A stretch of DNA of 64,000 bases from Cyclina sinensis (lineage: Eukaryota > Mollusca > Bivalvia > Venerida > Veneridae), in contig JAAONU010000001.1 in NCBI GenBank assembly GCA_012932295.1, forward strand, positions 27,442,550 to 27,506,549, read 5' to 3'. Under the pieces are notes generated by a model. The model searched no databases and was not told the origin of the DNA. It saw only the letters and a program-made list of their open reading frames with translations. Made by a program: the position numbers and the translations under genes. Shown piece by piece: positions 1 through 11,859 of the stretch (its first letter is position 1; every line of letters begins with the position of its first letter).

Positions 1-419
1 TTTGACTTAAATTTCAATCGCAACGCTAATCGACTATACAGTCGGCCATTTCTGAATCGCTGGAATGAAGTAAATAGTGCAAAGGTAAACATTACCCACA
101 GTGTATACAAGTATTTGTATATCTGTCGATTTGTCGGGCGTTTTTTAATTAACTTTGAATTAAATATATTGAAAGAAATGAACTCCCTATATTCTCTTTC
201 AAAATAAGCAATAAATTATACACAAATATTTACAAATCAAGAGTGTACGTTAGAAAAAAAAAACCATTTCGTATAAGTAAACTCCATCCTTACCGGTTAG
301 ACACAGTGATTTTCCTACCAATTTTCAAGGTATGATTATTTTACTGCGGAAAAAGTTTTGCTGTGCAAATGAAATTGCAAACATACTTTACGACGACAGG
401 TTTTAATGACGTTTTCAGG

Positions 420-500
420 ACTAATTGGACGGCGTCTCGATTTAGCAAACCTTTATGGGCGGATGGTCACGTGATCAAAAAAATGGCGGCGGCAAATTTC
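420..500 (+). promoter_or_regulatory. Promoter-like motif cluster
   Basis: Four motifs typical of constitutive animal promoters fall within about 80 bp: an inverted CCAAT box (CTAATTGGAC near 421), a GC box (GGGCGG near 457), an E-box (TCACGTGATC near 467) and a YY1-like site (AAAATGGCGGC near 480) in the orientation usual around translation starts. The stretch is locally CpG-rich compared with its AT-rich surroundings. The clustering is seen in the sequence; that it works as a promoter is inference. The same E-box string recurs near 12488 inside a palindrome, so the E-box alone could be repeat-derived. Confidence 0.35.
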
Positions 501-557
501 CCGTTTGTGGAACGGTCTATAATATTCAGATCAACTTTTAATCGTCACTCTACAATC
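483..557 (+). CDS. Possible first coding exon, gene unknown
   Basis: An ATG in strong context (A at -3, G at +4) lies inside a YY1-like motif and opens a 25-codon frame beginning MAAANFPFVERSIIF. The frame runs in phase into GTAAGG at 558, an acceptable 5' splice site, and closes three codons later if not spliced. Start, donor and upstream promoter-like motifs together suit a short first coding exon. The peptide has no acidic residue apart from one Glu and has several Arg, which would also suit a mitochondrial targeting start, but that is speculation. I do not recognise the protein, and no matching second exon was found. A chance frame is a real alternative. Confidence 0.25.
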
Positions 558-1186
558 GTAAGGCTCTAAATGATGCCTTAAGTAACAACAGTACAGATAG
601 TTTTTTACTCATTCAATAATCAAACTCAAAAAAACCAAGCGTAATGAAGTTGTAAAACAGATTGCACAAAATCGTTTTTACTTAATAATAGTTTTAATCA
701 CTTTTAAAGAAATGAACTTTCTATTTCTCTCAGCGGGATATAAATATTTAAGCAGAAGTTAAGAGTTAATTGGTATAGTGGAAAAGGGATAAACAGTACC
801 TAGGCAATCAGCGTGCATGTTCCAACTGTGAGAGATCTCTGTCTGTTTCAAATATATAGCGATGAAAACAGCGTTGTTTGTGATAGCAAGGCAAATTCAC
901 CTGAAAGTTGAGAAAATGTATTACAATGTAAGAGGAAGATATTTTCGTTAAACTTGATCAAGTTTCATAATTTCAGCAAAGAAAAGACTTTACATTAAAT
1001 TCACACCGCAGTTTAACTTTTAAGGGATCAACATTAATCTATCGCAAAACTGCCACACCTACTCACTTTGTAAAAAAATGTACAAACTTCTTTGAATTGT
1101 TTTGCTTGAACTTACTTAACAATTACAGAATGTCCATCATGTTAATCATGCTTATAAGTGCGACAGGTATGTGCTTGAAGTTAGCT
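558..1186. other. No recognisable feature
   Basis: AT-rich sequence with frequent stops on both strands. If the exon at 483-557 is real this would be intron. No repeats or RNA signatures are apparent. Confidence 0.5.
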
Positions 1187-1354
1187 GCTATTTACCAGCC
1201 ACTAGTTGCGAATTCAAAACTGACAAATTGCACTAAACTTCACAGGCCAGCCGTTAATTCAAAGTTACCTGCTATTTACCAGCCACTAGTTGCGAATTCA
1301 AAACTGACAAATTGCGCCAAACTTCATAGTCCAGCCGCCAATTCAAATTTATAT
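1187..1354. repeat. 84-bp tandem duplication (2 copies)
   Basis: Two adjacent copies begin at 1187 and 1271 with GCTATTTACCAGCCACTAGT and differ at only a few positions. The period of 84 is divisible by 3, so a frame on the plus strand (1097-1423) repeats the same peptide (IYQPLVANSKLTNC) twice. That frame shows no recognisable domain and I do not regard it as a gene. Confidence 0.85.
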
Positions 1355-2040
1355 GAAATGGAGGTAAGATGCCAAATAGTCAGAAGTGGCGAATTAGATT
1401 TGCAACTGGCAAATGGCAGTTAACTTCACACACATGCAACAGGTAGATGTTGTGAATAGCCACTGTCGCGGTTAGTCTATTTTTTCTTTAGAAAATGCCA
1501 ATATTTCTTGTTCTGGCCAGCTTTGATATTTTGTCTTCAATTTCCACTCGAATTAAATGGTAATATTTCTATTATTGAGAAAGAGAGTCCTCGACGCTAA
1601 TGAGGTAACTTTGTTATCGGTCCTTTTCGTAATGTGGGTTCTTTTAATTAGCTGCTGGCAATCGTAAAAAGGAACTAGCGCCGACATGTTCAGGAAGCCG
1701 TTTTCAAATACAAATGTAATTATCTGCAGAAAGCTTACACGTATTTAACTCTGAAGTATTAACATAAGTTTTATCCAGTATGGAGATTCAGTTTCAGCTC
1801 GTGTTATCTGAATAAACGTTGAAGTTCATGAGAAATTCGTCGAAAATCAGGCAATATTTGAATCCCAGTTCTCTGTTTTGGAAGAAGAACAAATCACCAT
1901 CTAGATCAGTGTGAATTCTGTACATGTTTTACAGTTTATTCTTTGTGCGTCTTACGACAAAGTCACAGGCGCTTGGATACAAGAAACTAAGAGAGAAGGT
2001 GGTAGTAAAAAGTAGCGGGCCCAGAGGCCACGTATTCAAC
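1355..2040. other. No recognisable feature
   Basis: Low-complexity AT-rich stretch with no frame, hairpin or repeat I can support. Confidence 0.5.
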
Positions 2041-2364
2041 AACCCGTCATTACAACATCCTCATTTACAGTATCATAACCTGTCATTACAACATAATCAT
2101 GACCCGTCATTACAACAGTATCATAACCCGTCATTATAACATCCTAATTTACAGTATCATAACCCGTCATTACAACATCCTCATTTACAGTATCATTACC
2201 CGTCATTATAACATCCTCATTTACAGTATCATAACCCGTCATTACAACAATGTCATAACCCGTAATTACAACAGTAACATTACCCGTCATTACAACAGTG
2301 TTATAACCCGTCATTACAACAGTATCATAACCCGTCATTACAACATCCTCATTAACAGTGTCAT
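2041..2364. repeat. Mosaic minisatellite of 24- and 36-bp units
   Basis: Eleven contiguous units begin with AACCCGTCATTACAACA or a close variant. Short units (24 bp) end ...GTATCAT. Long units (36 bp) carry 12 extra bases (TCCTCATTTACA) before the same end. Starting at 2041 the order is L S S L L L S S S S L, totalling exactly 324 bp. Because both lengths are multiples of 12, frames stay open on both strands through the array; these look like artefacts and not genes. Confidence 0.93.
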
Positions 2365-5234
2365 TACCTTTCAGAAGGTAACAAATAAACTACTCTATAA
2401 ATGTGTGTATAGTAAAGTTACCAGGATTAAGGATACAGCAGTGAAAATGTATGTGACTTATATATGAAGGATGATAATACTTTTTGATCTTCTTAAACTC
2501 TTATCTGGTGATGTTTTGCTTGATATTTATATCTGACTTTTAGCATTACTGTAAATTAAGATAACATGCTATGAAAGAAAGTTTTCAAGTTATTCGTGCA
2601 ATCTCCTTTCATACAGAGACTACAGTATTTGTACCTCTGTCTCAAAGACAATATAGGGAAATGCTCATCAAAATATAACGAAACAGTAGGGTAATTCTGT
2701 TTCCACTAAAACCACTGATTTTCCATAGCTTATATCTAAACAATTAAATTAGCTGTCAAACACTATTCGCAGATACTGGGTTCACAACGTTAGGACTTCT
2801 GCAAAATACATTAGAAGCTCCTTTATCTATCCTTAGATATTTTCTTTTTAATTATATAACAGGTTATATATTATGGAAATAAGACTTTGATTCGAAATGT
2901 TCTTCTTTATATCAACCAAACTTTCATTAATACAAGTGAAATGTATGTAGAAAAACTATCGTCACGCGCCATATGTCCGGTAACTGTAAACACAGCAACT
3001 TACACATTTAGTGTATCAGTGATCGAAAAAAAAAAAGAAAACATCACGCTACATACATTAGCGCGTTTTATAATTATGCTGTTCACGTGTGATCTGTGTC
3101 TTGAACCATAAAGACTCAAACTTTTTGCGATTAGCGTGCTTCTTTTACCTTCGTTTTTCGGTCAGCTGAGCAGAAGCACTTTTATTATGAGAACATTTAT
3201 TTCCACACCACTGCAAATGACTAGAGATTTAATTTTCGAATAAGACTTAAGTTTTTAACTTTATGTAGGTATTAGTTTTCAACACATTCTTAAGTTCATT
3301 TGAAAATAATCTTCACAATAAATTTAAGAAACAATTTTTATGTCAAAAGCTACAAAAAGTGTTTTGTACAAAAACCTCAGTATTTATCCATTTAAGTCAT
3401 TGTCCATATCGAATTTAATATTTGTAAAGGACGACCCTAATGACCGGAATTAAATAGTGTCACTGACTGAAACCGTGTCTTATTTAATCGCCAGAGGCAC
3501 TGCGGGAATATCAACAGGTCGCACTTGTATCAAATCCATGTCTAGCACGTCAGCGGGAATACGTCATGAACTTAGACAAACATACATGCTTTTATCTACT
3601 AAGAGATTCCCTGACTAAGCCTTAGGTATATTAACAAAAGTGACTGGACTTCACTTTTATGCACACGTTTTACAATTTTCTAGTCACAAAATTCACCATG
3701 AATATTGAGGTAAAGGGCTTGAAAAAGAATCAGGCAGATTAAAATAAACTCCTTAATAACGCTCCGCAATTAGGATCTAAAGGCGACCTTTTCACTAAAT
3801 ATTCAGTTCTATCTTCTTGATAATCTGGATTTCAAATATTGTTAATTTTCTCAAATTCATTATTTCATCAGCAATTTCTCTCTGGATTGACTTTTACATT
3901 TTCATACGAAGTGCCCAAACAATCAAAGACTCCAAACTTCAAAATGTGTCACCAATTGTAACTATACAATGTCAGAGAAGGGTCGTCTTATAATGTTGGT
4001 AGAACTTGTGGCCCAACCCTTTTGCTTAACATTTATTTTCTTAACCAGATACAATAAGTGTGCAAATTACATGTAATAAAATATGTTTAAACTAAAATAC
4101 AGCATTAAAATGTTTACATCTCCTTGATTCTTTAAGTTTCGTCGGATTAATGAATTCTCCTTCGATTGATATAAGTATATTAAAGTTTTGGGTTGTATTA
4201 ATTAAAAGAATATTAATCGGCGTATAAGCATCATGAAATCTTATTCAAGAAAACAGGTCTGTTTATTTTGGTATAGATGCAGTATCTATCAAATGTCAAA
4301 GTCTACTTGAATTGTTCCCGAACATACACTTATCTCAATATTTACCAGTTGGCAGAAAACCCGACTGAGTAATTTGAGATCCCAGTCAAATATAGATTTT
4401 CACGCGCACACATTTGGTTTTGCAGTTGTTAAAAAAGGAAATTGATTTCAAAGCTGGGCGTTGATTGGCTGATTGAAAGGTCATCAGAAGGTGACCTTCT
4501 TTTTTGTGGTGTACTCCAGCCAGATTGTTGAAAAAACAGCATTGTTTAGAAAATAATTCACAGTATGATATTGTTAAAGGTTTCTTTAATTTTCCAACTT
4601 TCGGGAGTTTAACCACAGCTGGCTTAAGAGGTTTAGCTCATTTTCTTTCATTCCTCATCATAATATGAAGCTGTAAATTTGTCATAAATATTTTCTTAAA
4701 CACTGCCTTTATTCTTCAAAACAAAGATAACCTTTACACGACTGACCTGTAAAACTATATATAAAATATGTACAGTTTACCAAACTATTCACTTTAACCC
4801 ATTTGTCTGGAGCGGGAGACAAATCACAAACAAATTTCGAATATTTGGCTATTACAAACAGAAAATTGTTGCTACATTCAAACCGCTACGAACCCAAGGA
4901 AGATAATCGCACTTCGGCAACAGCCAACTGGGGAATTGAATTATTGTATACATATGGTATAGTATATCATTATTAATGTCCCATCCATGTACAATTTAAT
5001 GCAAATTAACATATTTATTTAGATACATCAAACATAACCGTTCCAGAGAAGAATTACAAGAGACTATAATTATAATCATATTGTCATATGAACCATATTT
5101 AACCTTAAATTACTGTAAGCCGACGTTGAGCGGGTACCCGTCTAGTATTCATTATTCATACGAAACTAAATATGGCTATTTCAGTTTAGTGTCACCCTTT
5201 CTAGTTTTCGCGATGAAACAAACAGTACAAGAAG
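2365..5234. other. Long stretch without supported feature
   Basis: AT-rich sequence with many stops. One short palindrome (AGAAGGTGACCTTCT near 4486) lies next to AAGGTCA and an inverted CCAAT (GATTGGCTGATTG near 4462), which is weakly regulatory-looking. Nothing else could be supported. Confidence 0.45.
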
Positions 5235-5990
5235 TTTGACGGATGCTCCCCATAGCAGCACTATTTCAAAATGGGTGTATTCTTTTTAGTATTTTTTCTA
5301 AGTATATACTGAAGTAAAAATAATGCTATAAAATGTTAGTAATACCCCAACAATACCACCTTGTCAGAGACAAAAGGGAAAAATATCAAAAAGAACTAAA
5401 TAAGTTATGGGTCTTTTCCACCTAACTTCCTCGCAAAATTTTCTACCAAACTTTTCTATCAAAATGACAAAGCTCGACACATTGTTATCATATAGGCATC
5501 GCTTGTTCAAAATTATTTCAAAATCACTTGATACAGAGTGGACAAAAAATACTGACGACCAAGTTATACAGCTTGGAGTTATAAGCGATACATGGTCTCA
5601 GTGTGTTTACCATTTGTGTCAACATATTTCAAAATCCCTGCATGCATGACAAAGTTACAGTCGGAACAAGAAAAGGACCGACCGGCTAACCGTACCTAGT
5701 GATTCCTGTATATCTACCCAAACTTCGTTTGTGAGGGTACGAAAAAGGAAAACATTTAACAAACATGGCCTGGTAGTATTGTGATTCATAAACACTGCAC
5801 TTTCTCTATCATTTCATCTGTCTATTGTTTTGAATATCAAGCATATATGTGAACAGTTTTAAGTACTCCTCAGAATAAGCAGCATTAAAATGACAAAGAA
5901 AGATGTTTAAATATTGGGCAAGGTAGAGTTATACTTCTTTGATAATGTACTTCCTCTATTTGCCCTCTATCAACAGGTGTAAAATCAACT
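5235..5990 (+). repeat. ~750-bp dispersed repeat, copy 1
   Basis: This segment aligns along its length with 45650-46428 in the same orientation. Shared landmarks in order are AAATGGGTGTATTCTTTTTA, AATACCACCTTGTCA, AAAGAACTAAATAAG, TTTTCTATCAAAATGAC, TTATACAGCTTGGAGTT, TTCGTTTGTGAGGGTA, TATTGTTTTGAATATCAAGC and CCTCTA(T/C)CAACAGGT. By eye identity is roughly 80 percent with small indels. Both copies are broken by stops and no protein motif is visible, so it is a noncoding mobile element or a fragment of a larger one. The 80-residue frame at 5407-5649 lies inside it and is broken in the other copy. Confidence 0.88.
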
Positions 5991-6036
5991 AAATCCCTTG
6001 AATACTTTAGGAGTAATGATTCTGAAGAGCATAAAA

Positions 6037-6187
6037 CAAGAGGGCCATGACGGCCTTATTTCCCTCAATTGAGTACCACCATCATTGGTGTTTGAGTTAT
6101 ACTGTAGACAAAAACGGACAGGCGGATGAACAGATGGACGGACAGACAAGTCGCCGACTATGTTCTCTCCCTTTGGGAAGCATAACA
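6037..6187 (+). repeat. Hairpin-ended dispersed repeat with (GGAC)n core
   Basis: It starts CAAGAGGGCCATGACGGCC (a small hairpin), continues with GGTGTTTGAGTTATACT and a GGACAGGCGGATGAACAG-type tract, and ends TATGTTCTCTCCCTTTGGGAAGCATAA. Similar 3' halves are seen at about 26515-26690 and 47690-47868. It is noncoding. Confidence 0.8.
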
Positions 6188-6921
6188 AAAATCTTCTTAT
6201 GACATTCTGACCTAACCATACAGTCTATTAAGCCAGATGTTTGAATGTTTTAAGTCCCCAGGTAATTCACTTCATTATGATCGATTCTCATAAATTACGC
6301 CTAGTTAGGAGGAATGTTGTTAGAGAGTCACTTATCTCTTTGAATCATCTGAAACAAAAGTCAGTAAGGCGACAGGAAGATAAAGTCATTTGCCTTTAGT
6401 TAATTATATTGTTAATTGACTTTTTTTATCCATATGTGTGGAGAAAAGTATATATACAGCTGTGTGTTTTCCGACGAATTGAGAGGAGAGCATTATCTTT
6501 CATGTATATGTATAATAACTATATTAGTACTTTCGATCAGTGTACAGACTTACTAAAATCGAGACAAAAAGTGCTTCATAGGACAAGGAATTTATCCATA
6601 AAATACCTCTGGATGTGCCTAAACAAACACTAAACTATCAAAATTGCACCGCAGAATTACGGCATGATCGCAAAGAGACAGTTCTATTTTTTTTTTTTTA
6701 ATAAAAATAAAAACATTCTGTGCACTTTCCATAAAACCACTAAATAATTACTGAAAACAAAAATATTTCCTTATCTACAATCACTTCAAAAATGTTTTTA
6801 ACCATTAACACAACATGAACATTTTCCTGTCTCTTAGTTAATTCCAGATTCGAGTTTATTCAGGCGACAATTGTGAATAATTAATAATGCTCATTATCTT
6901 GAGAGCACTGGTACTAAGTAT

Positions 6922-7155
6922 ATGAGGTGTCACATGGCTGACATGAAGCTTGCAAAGGGGTTTGAAATGATTAAATGCAACAAGCCAATGAAATATGGAT
7001 GCACAATAATGTACAAAACATGCACTGATAAGAATCTTCTACAGAAAATTGCAAGTAGGATAACTTTGGAAATTGAAATGACTGGTTGCAGAAACAAAGA
7101 ATCAGGTCAACTGTTCAACACTTGTGATTTTGAGATATTTGTTAAGTACGCATGA
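6922..7155 (+). CDS. Cys-rich open frame, unknown; doubtful exon
   Basis: A frame of 77 residues contains six cysteines spread along its length (including IKCNKPMKYGC, KTCTDK, MTGCRN and FNTCDF) and is less AT-driven in composition than most frames here. It is open for about 8 further codons upstream. No signal peptide is encoded in frame, there is no convincing polypyrimidine acceptor, and I recognise no family. It could be an internal or terminal exon of a cysteine-rich protein, or chance. Confidence 0.15.
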   Translation: MRCHMADMKLAKGFEMIKCNKPMKYGCTIMYKTCTDKNLLQKIASRITLEIEMTGCRNKESGQLFNTCDFEIFVKYA

Positions 7156-7305
7156 GGTCGATGAGCTCCAGAAAAAAATAGCTACTTTTTTACTCAAACC
7201 ATTTCACAAGTGGTGAATGATATCGAAATAAAATTAAACTCATGACTTGTCTTCAAATAAACTACATGTATATGTTATCATTATTCATATTCTGATCAGA
7301 ACATT

Positions 7306-8126
7306 GAGGGAAAAATACGTTTACCGTGTAGTTGTGGATAAATAAATAAGTGTAAGAGAAATAGACGTTTACCGTGTAGGTGTAGAGAAATCAATAAGTG
7401 TAAGGGAAATAGACGTTTACCGTGTAGCTGTGGATAAATCATTAAATGTAAGGGAAAAATACGTTTACCGTGTAGTTGTGGATAAATAAATAAGTGTAAG
7501 AGAAATATACGTTTACCGTGTAGCTGTGGATAAATCAACAAGTGTAAGAGAAATAGACGTTTACCGTGTAGCTGTGGATAAATCAACAAGTGTAAGAGAA
7601 ATAGACGTTTACCGTGTAGGTGTAGAGAAATCAATAAGTGTAAGAGAAATAGACGTTTATCGTGTAGCTATGGATAAATCAACAAGTGTAAGAGAAATAG
7701 ACGTTTACCGTGTAGCTATGGATAAATCAACAAGTGTAAGAGAAATAGACGTTTACCGTGTAGCTGTGGATAAATCAACAAGTGTAAGAGAAATAGACGT
7801 TTACCGTGTAGCTGTGGATAAATCAACAAGTGTAAGAGAAATAGACGTTTACCGTGTAGGTGTAGAGAAATCAATAAGTGTAAGAGAAATATACGTTTAC
7901 CGTGTAGCTGTGGATAAATCAACAAGTGTAAGAGAAATAGACGTTTACCGTGTAGCTATGGATAAATCAATAAATGTAAGAGAAAAATACGCTTACCGTG
8001 TAGTTGTGGATAAATAAATAAGTGTAAGAGAAATAGACGTTTACCGTGTAGCTTTGGATAAATCAACAAGTGTAAGGGAAATAGACGATTACCGTATAGT
8101 TGTGAATAAATCAATGAGTGTAAATA
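7306..8126. repeat. 48-bp minisatellite, 17 units
   Basis: Seventeen units begin with TTACCGTGTAG (or a near variant) at exactly 48-bp spacing from 7321 to 8089. Four unit types differ after GTAG: CTGTGGATAAATCAACAAG, GGTGTAGAGAAATCAATAAG, CTATGGATAAATC and TTGTGGATAAATAAATAAG. A 16-residue period is therefore open on the plus strand (DKSTSVREIDVYRVAV, 7526-8017) and on the minus strand (LHGKRLFLLHLLIYPQ). The TTGTGGATAAATAAATAAG units contain in-frame stops, and there is no start context or flanking gene, so I treat the array as noncoding. Confidence 0.95.
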
Positions 8127-8227
8127 CTGATACCTAATTTTCATTTATTACCCATCCTCAGAGGCTTTATAAAAAAATCAGTTTAATTTCAATGAAAGTA
8201 TATGTTTTGTAACCAAAATAAATTTAA

Positions 8228-8305
8228 ATAGCTCGAGTGGTATTTGAACCCATGTCCATCCTTTAAAAAGGGTCTCATACCTACACATCTTAATGATTTG
8301 GATTT
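8228..8305 (-). repeat. tRNA-like SINE relic
   Basis: Read on the minus strand, ATGGGTTCAAATACCACTC (about 8234-8252) has the form of a tRNA T-arm with a B-box (GGTTCAAATACC). It is preceded by TTAAGATGTGTAGGTATGAG where a D-arm and variable region would lie. The A-box is poor, so this is a decayed tRNA-derived SINE or tRNA pseudogene rather than a functional tRNA. Confidence 0.4.
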
Positions 8306-9255
8306 AACACATGATATGCGACATTTTGTTCTGAGCGTCGCGAGCATTAAAGTGACACATGCGAAAATTTAAATGTTGCATTTCGCCTGTATTTCCTCGC
8401 GAGGTTTTGAGTTTTTACTTGTTTATATGTTCTCCTGAAATGGCGAGACAATGGATTTTTTTTAAAAACTCGACTGTGAAATACGCAATAGTTTACGTGG
8501 TCCGAACGTGATTCCGTACAATATATGCACTTATAAGGAAGCGTATTATTTCTTTGACGTATTTTTGTATTAACCAAAACCTCCGTATTCCGACAAATGT
8601 GGTTGTCGTAGGTAGGTATTTCAAACTGTACATATTAAAACTCTCTATTTATTCTATCATTGAAATTAAATAAATGTACAATGCATTACTAAATATCATA
8701 TCATATGATTGTACTTGTGTTACATCTCAGCTCAGCCCAAATATTAAGTGAAACGGAAATTACATTAACAGTGTTGTCTTACTCTTATTTTTTTGTAAGA
8801 ATGTATTCTGAGGATTGACGAGAAAAACGTGCTATTTAAAGTAATAGAGAAACGATGATAAACTTATAAAATACAAAACAACTAGTATTCTTCAAAACAT
8901 CTGTTTTCTGATCAACAACTAAAATTGCCTCACCATGTCTGTGATAAACAAAATTGAACACGAAGACAGTTTATTCACATGTGTTAAGAACGTGAGACAA
9001 TTTTCATCCAAAGTCTGAATATTTTACTGTTTTGAAGCATGTATGCTAGACTGTAGCTTCTCAGGTATAACATTAAAGTTATTCCCATCCACTAAGTCTC
9101 TCTACACACGCAACTGGAACAATTCTCGATCTTTTTTTAAAATGTCTCGATGTAATCTGACTCATATATACCTCATTTATTCAATAATCGTCACAAAGAT
9201 AAAAGTGTGCATTCACTCTCAGAAGAACTACGCTCTTCAATAAGTAATGACGAGA
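8306..9255. other. No recognisable feature
   Basis: AT-rich sequence without repeats, RNA signatures or long frames that I can support. Confidence 0.45.
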
Positions 9256-10215
9256 TAAGGTTCTAGTGTATATGGCAGGAAACTAGTCTACACCCCTCCT
9301 AGTATAAATCGAAGGAATGTCTTAGCTTGAATAAGCCTACACGACTCCCAGTGTATATTGCAGTAGGTTATAAACATTAACTAGCCCACACCACAACTTG
9401 TATAAATCGAAGGAGGGTCTCAGCAGGAAAAGGTCTACACCATTCCTAGTATATACTGAAGGGCTTTTAAACATGAACTAGTCCACACCCCCTCCAAATA
9501 TAAATCGAAGCAAGGACTCATCTTGAACAAGTCTACACAACTCCTAGTGTATATTGCAGGAGGGTCTAAACATGAACTAGTCTACACCACTCCTAGTTAC
9601 AATTGCGGGAGGGTCTTAGCATGAATAGGTCTACACGACTCCTTGTATGAACTGAAGGAATATCTTAACATGAACTAGTCTACACCACTCCTATAACAAA
9701 TTAAAGGAGGGTCTCAGCATGAGTAAGTCTGCACGATTCCTAGTTGTATTACATGACTTTATCTACACAAGTAATAGTGTTTAATGTACAAGGGTCGCAA
9801 CATGAACTTTTTTACACGACACCTGGGGTTGATTTTTGGAGGGACTCAACATGGAGTAGTCTGCACAATTCCTAGTGTATATAAATCGAAAAGTTTTAAC
9901 ATGAATTAGTCTACACGATTCCTAAAATATATTATAGGAGTGTCTCAAAATGAACTTACACGGCACCTACAGTATATTACAGGAGGGTCGAAACATGAAC
10001 TTGTCTACACGATTCCTAGTGTATACGATAGGAGGGTCTTTTCAACTTGAACTTTTCTTACGACTCCTAGTTATTGTAGGCTTGAATCAAAAGAAGCTTG
10101 TCTTCACGACTAAAAGTAACAATTGTATGAGTGTCTAAACTTGAACTGGTCTACAAGCCTCCTAGTTAATATTATAGAAGGGTCTCAACATGAACTAGTC
10201 TATAAAACTACTAGT
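9256..10215. repeat. Degenerate ~50-bp tandem array
   Basis: About 19 diverged units carry the core ACATGAACTAGTCTACAC followed by ACTCCTAGTGTATATTGCAG and GAGGGTCT. Successive CTACAC...CTCC cores lie 49-52 bp apart, for example near 9341, 9391, 9441, 9488 and 9537. In the first half units tend to alternate between GTATAAATCGAAGGA and GTGTATATTGCAGGA forms, so an original dimer of about 100 bp is likely. Divergence rises toward the right end. Confidence 0.85.
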
Positions 10216-11859
10216 ATGAAGTAAAGTTTCAGCATGAACCAGCAATATAACATGAATGAAGATTTCAGCGTCAAACGTCTGTATTGAAATTAAATACCGT
10301 ACCATTCTGTTGCATGGCAATTCTCCCTATCTTTACACGTGAATTCATTAAACGGATACATGCACAGCAATTATTTCAGACCAATTAAACTTTCAGTGAT
10401 GCTGATGGAGACAGGGTTCCGTACGCCATCACAGTTCTCAAAAATACAACAAAAGGAATTATTCCATACATAGCTGTTTGCCGGATATGAAATTCCGATG
10501 TAGAATATGGTTTGGGTTTAAAGTTATACTTGTGGTCAAAATAAATAAAGGATTATAAAAATATTTAAATATTTATAAAAAAAACTTAATTTGAACTAAT
10601 GTGTAGAATAAAACATAAAAGATAACTCTTTTTTTTGAAAATAAAGGTTACTCCCATTTCGATTTCTCCCATTGTCATGTTTATGACCGACCCAGTCATA
10701 AACTGTATTTACAGCTATACCGTAAGGTCTATCTTTATCTATATCTATCTTTGAAGCAGAAGAACTCTTTCTTATTTCTTATTTACACTATTTCTGAACA
10801 TTTGCTATGTTTTCAGCATTTATCTTGACCATTATGTATCTTCGACATTTTTGGCGTGTAATAAACTTCAGGTTTTATTATCTATATATCAAATGGTATA
10901 TAATTCTTACGGATCGGAACTTGGAATAGCGATAACTAATGCGTCACGAATATCGTATCACAAATCGCAGTGATATCATCTGGTGATTTTTGTTGTTTTA
11001 ATGCATATTCTGTTCCCTAGACTGAAATGAAATTTTATTGTCTCTGATGATACACCGAATGAAAACAACTGAGCATTTTATAAAACACAATACAACCAAA
11101 TGACTGGGAATACTAAAACTTATTTAACTATGAGGTTCAAGATTTTCTGCACATCAGTTGCCTTCGTCTAAAGGTTCCAGCTAAATTACCTGCACTGAAC
11201 ATGCTCATCTTTATTTCCCCCAATGAATCAGACAATAATTGTCTGCAGAAAACAAGGTCACATAATTTTAACCAGCAATATCACAGGTCTAACTAACAAC
11301 TCAGAACATGCAAAAGGAAATCTCTTTCCCTTCACCATTTTCCTGGACCAAATAAATACGCTTAATGTGGTATTTTATTAACAGCGGGTGGCAAATATAT
11401 CTGGTTAATTGTAATTGAATGTAGTGACTGATACATCGGGGAAATGATGAAACAATTTTGACAGAATTTTGTTAGAGGGATGAAACATAAGAACGATGGT
11501 GTTAGAAAGTGTTTCAACGGTACAACAGAGGAAAAATATGGCGAGGTAATTACGTTTGTTTCGGAGTTCTGTATAATTGATTCAGGAGAAAATTATATTG
11601 CCACCGGCTTGTCATTATTTATTATTTATTGCGTCCCAACATGAGACATGGCCTTCCTCCCACTGTCAAAAATGATATAGTAGAATTGTGTATTGCATTA
11701 CCCAAATCTGGAGAAGGTTTTATTTGTCACGATTTGTATACACGTTGAGCAATGATGACAGGTATCACGAAATAACATAGTGATTGCACTATCGACATAA
11801 CAGAAAATCAGCAAAAAAACAGGAAAGCAGTGTTAATGACAGCTATATCCCTCATATCC
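10216..11859. other. No recognisable feature
   Basis: AT-rich sequence; only a short (TATC)-like run near 10727-10752 stands out. Confidence 0.45.

Noticed and set aside
2041..2364. CRISPR-like array
   Set aside because: Units are contiguous without unique spacers, the genome is eukaryotic in character, and no cas genes are present. The same applies to the arrays at 34962 and 18652.
4460..4505. Hormone-response promoter (AAGGTCATCAGAAGGTGACCTTCT with inverted CCAAT)
   Set aside because: Spacing does not fit a standard element and no gene start follows on either strand.
7526..8017. A 163-residue repetitive protein (DKSTSVREIDVYRVAV period)
   Set aside because: The frame exists because the unit is 48 bp. 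Some units carry in-frame stops, the opposite strand is equally open, and there is no start context, signal or flanking exon.
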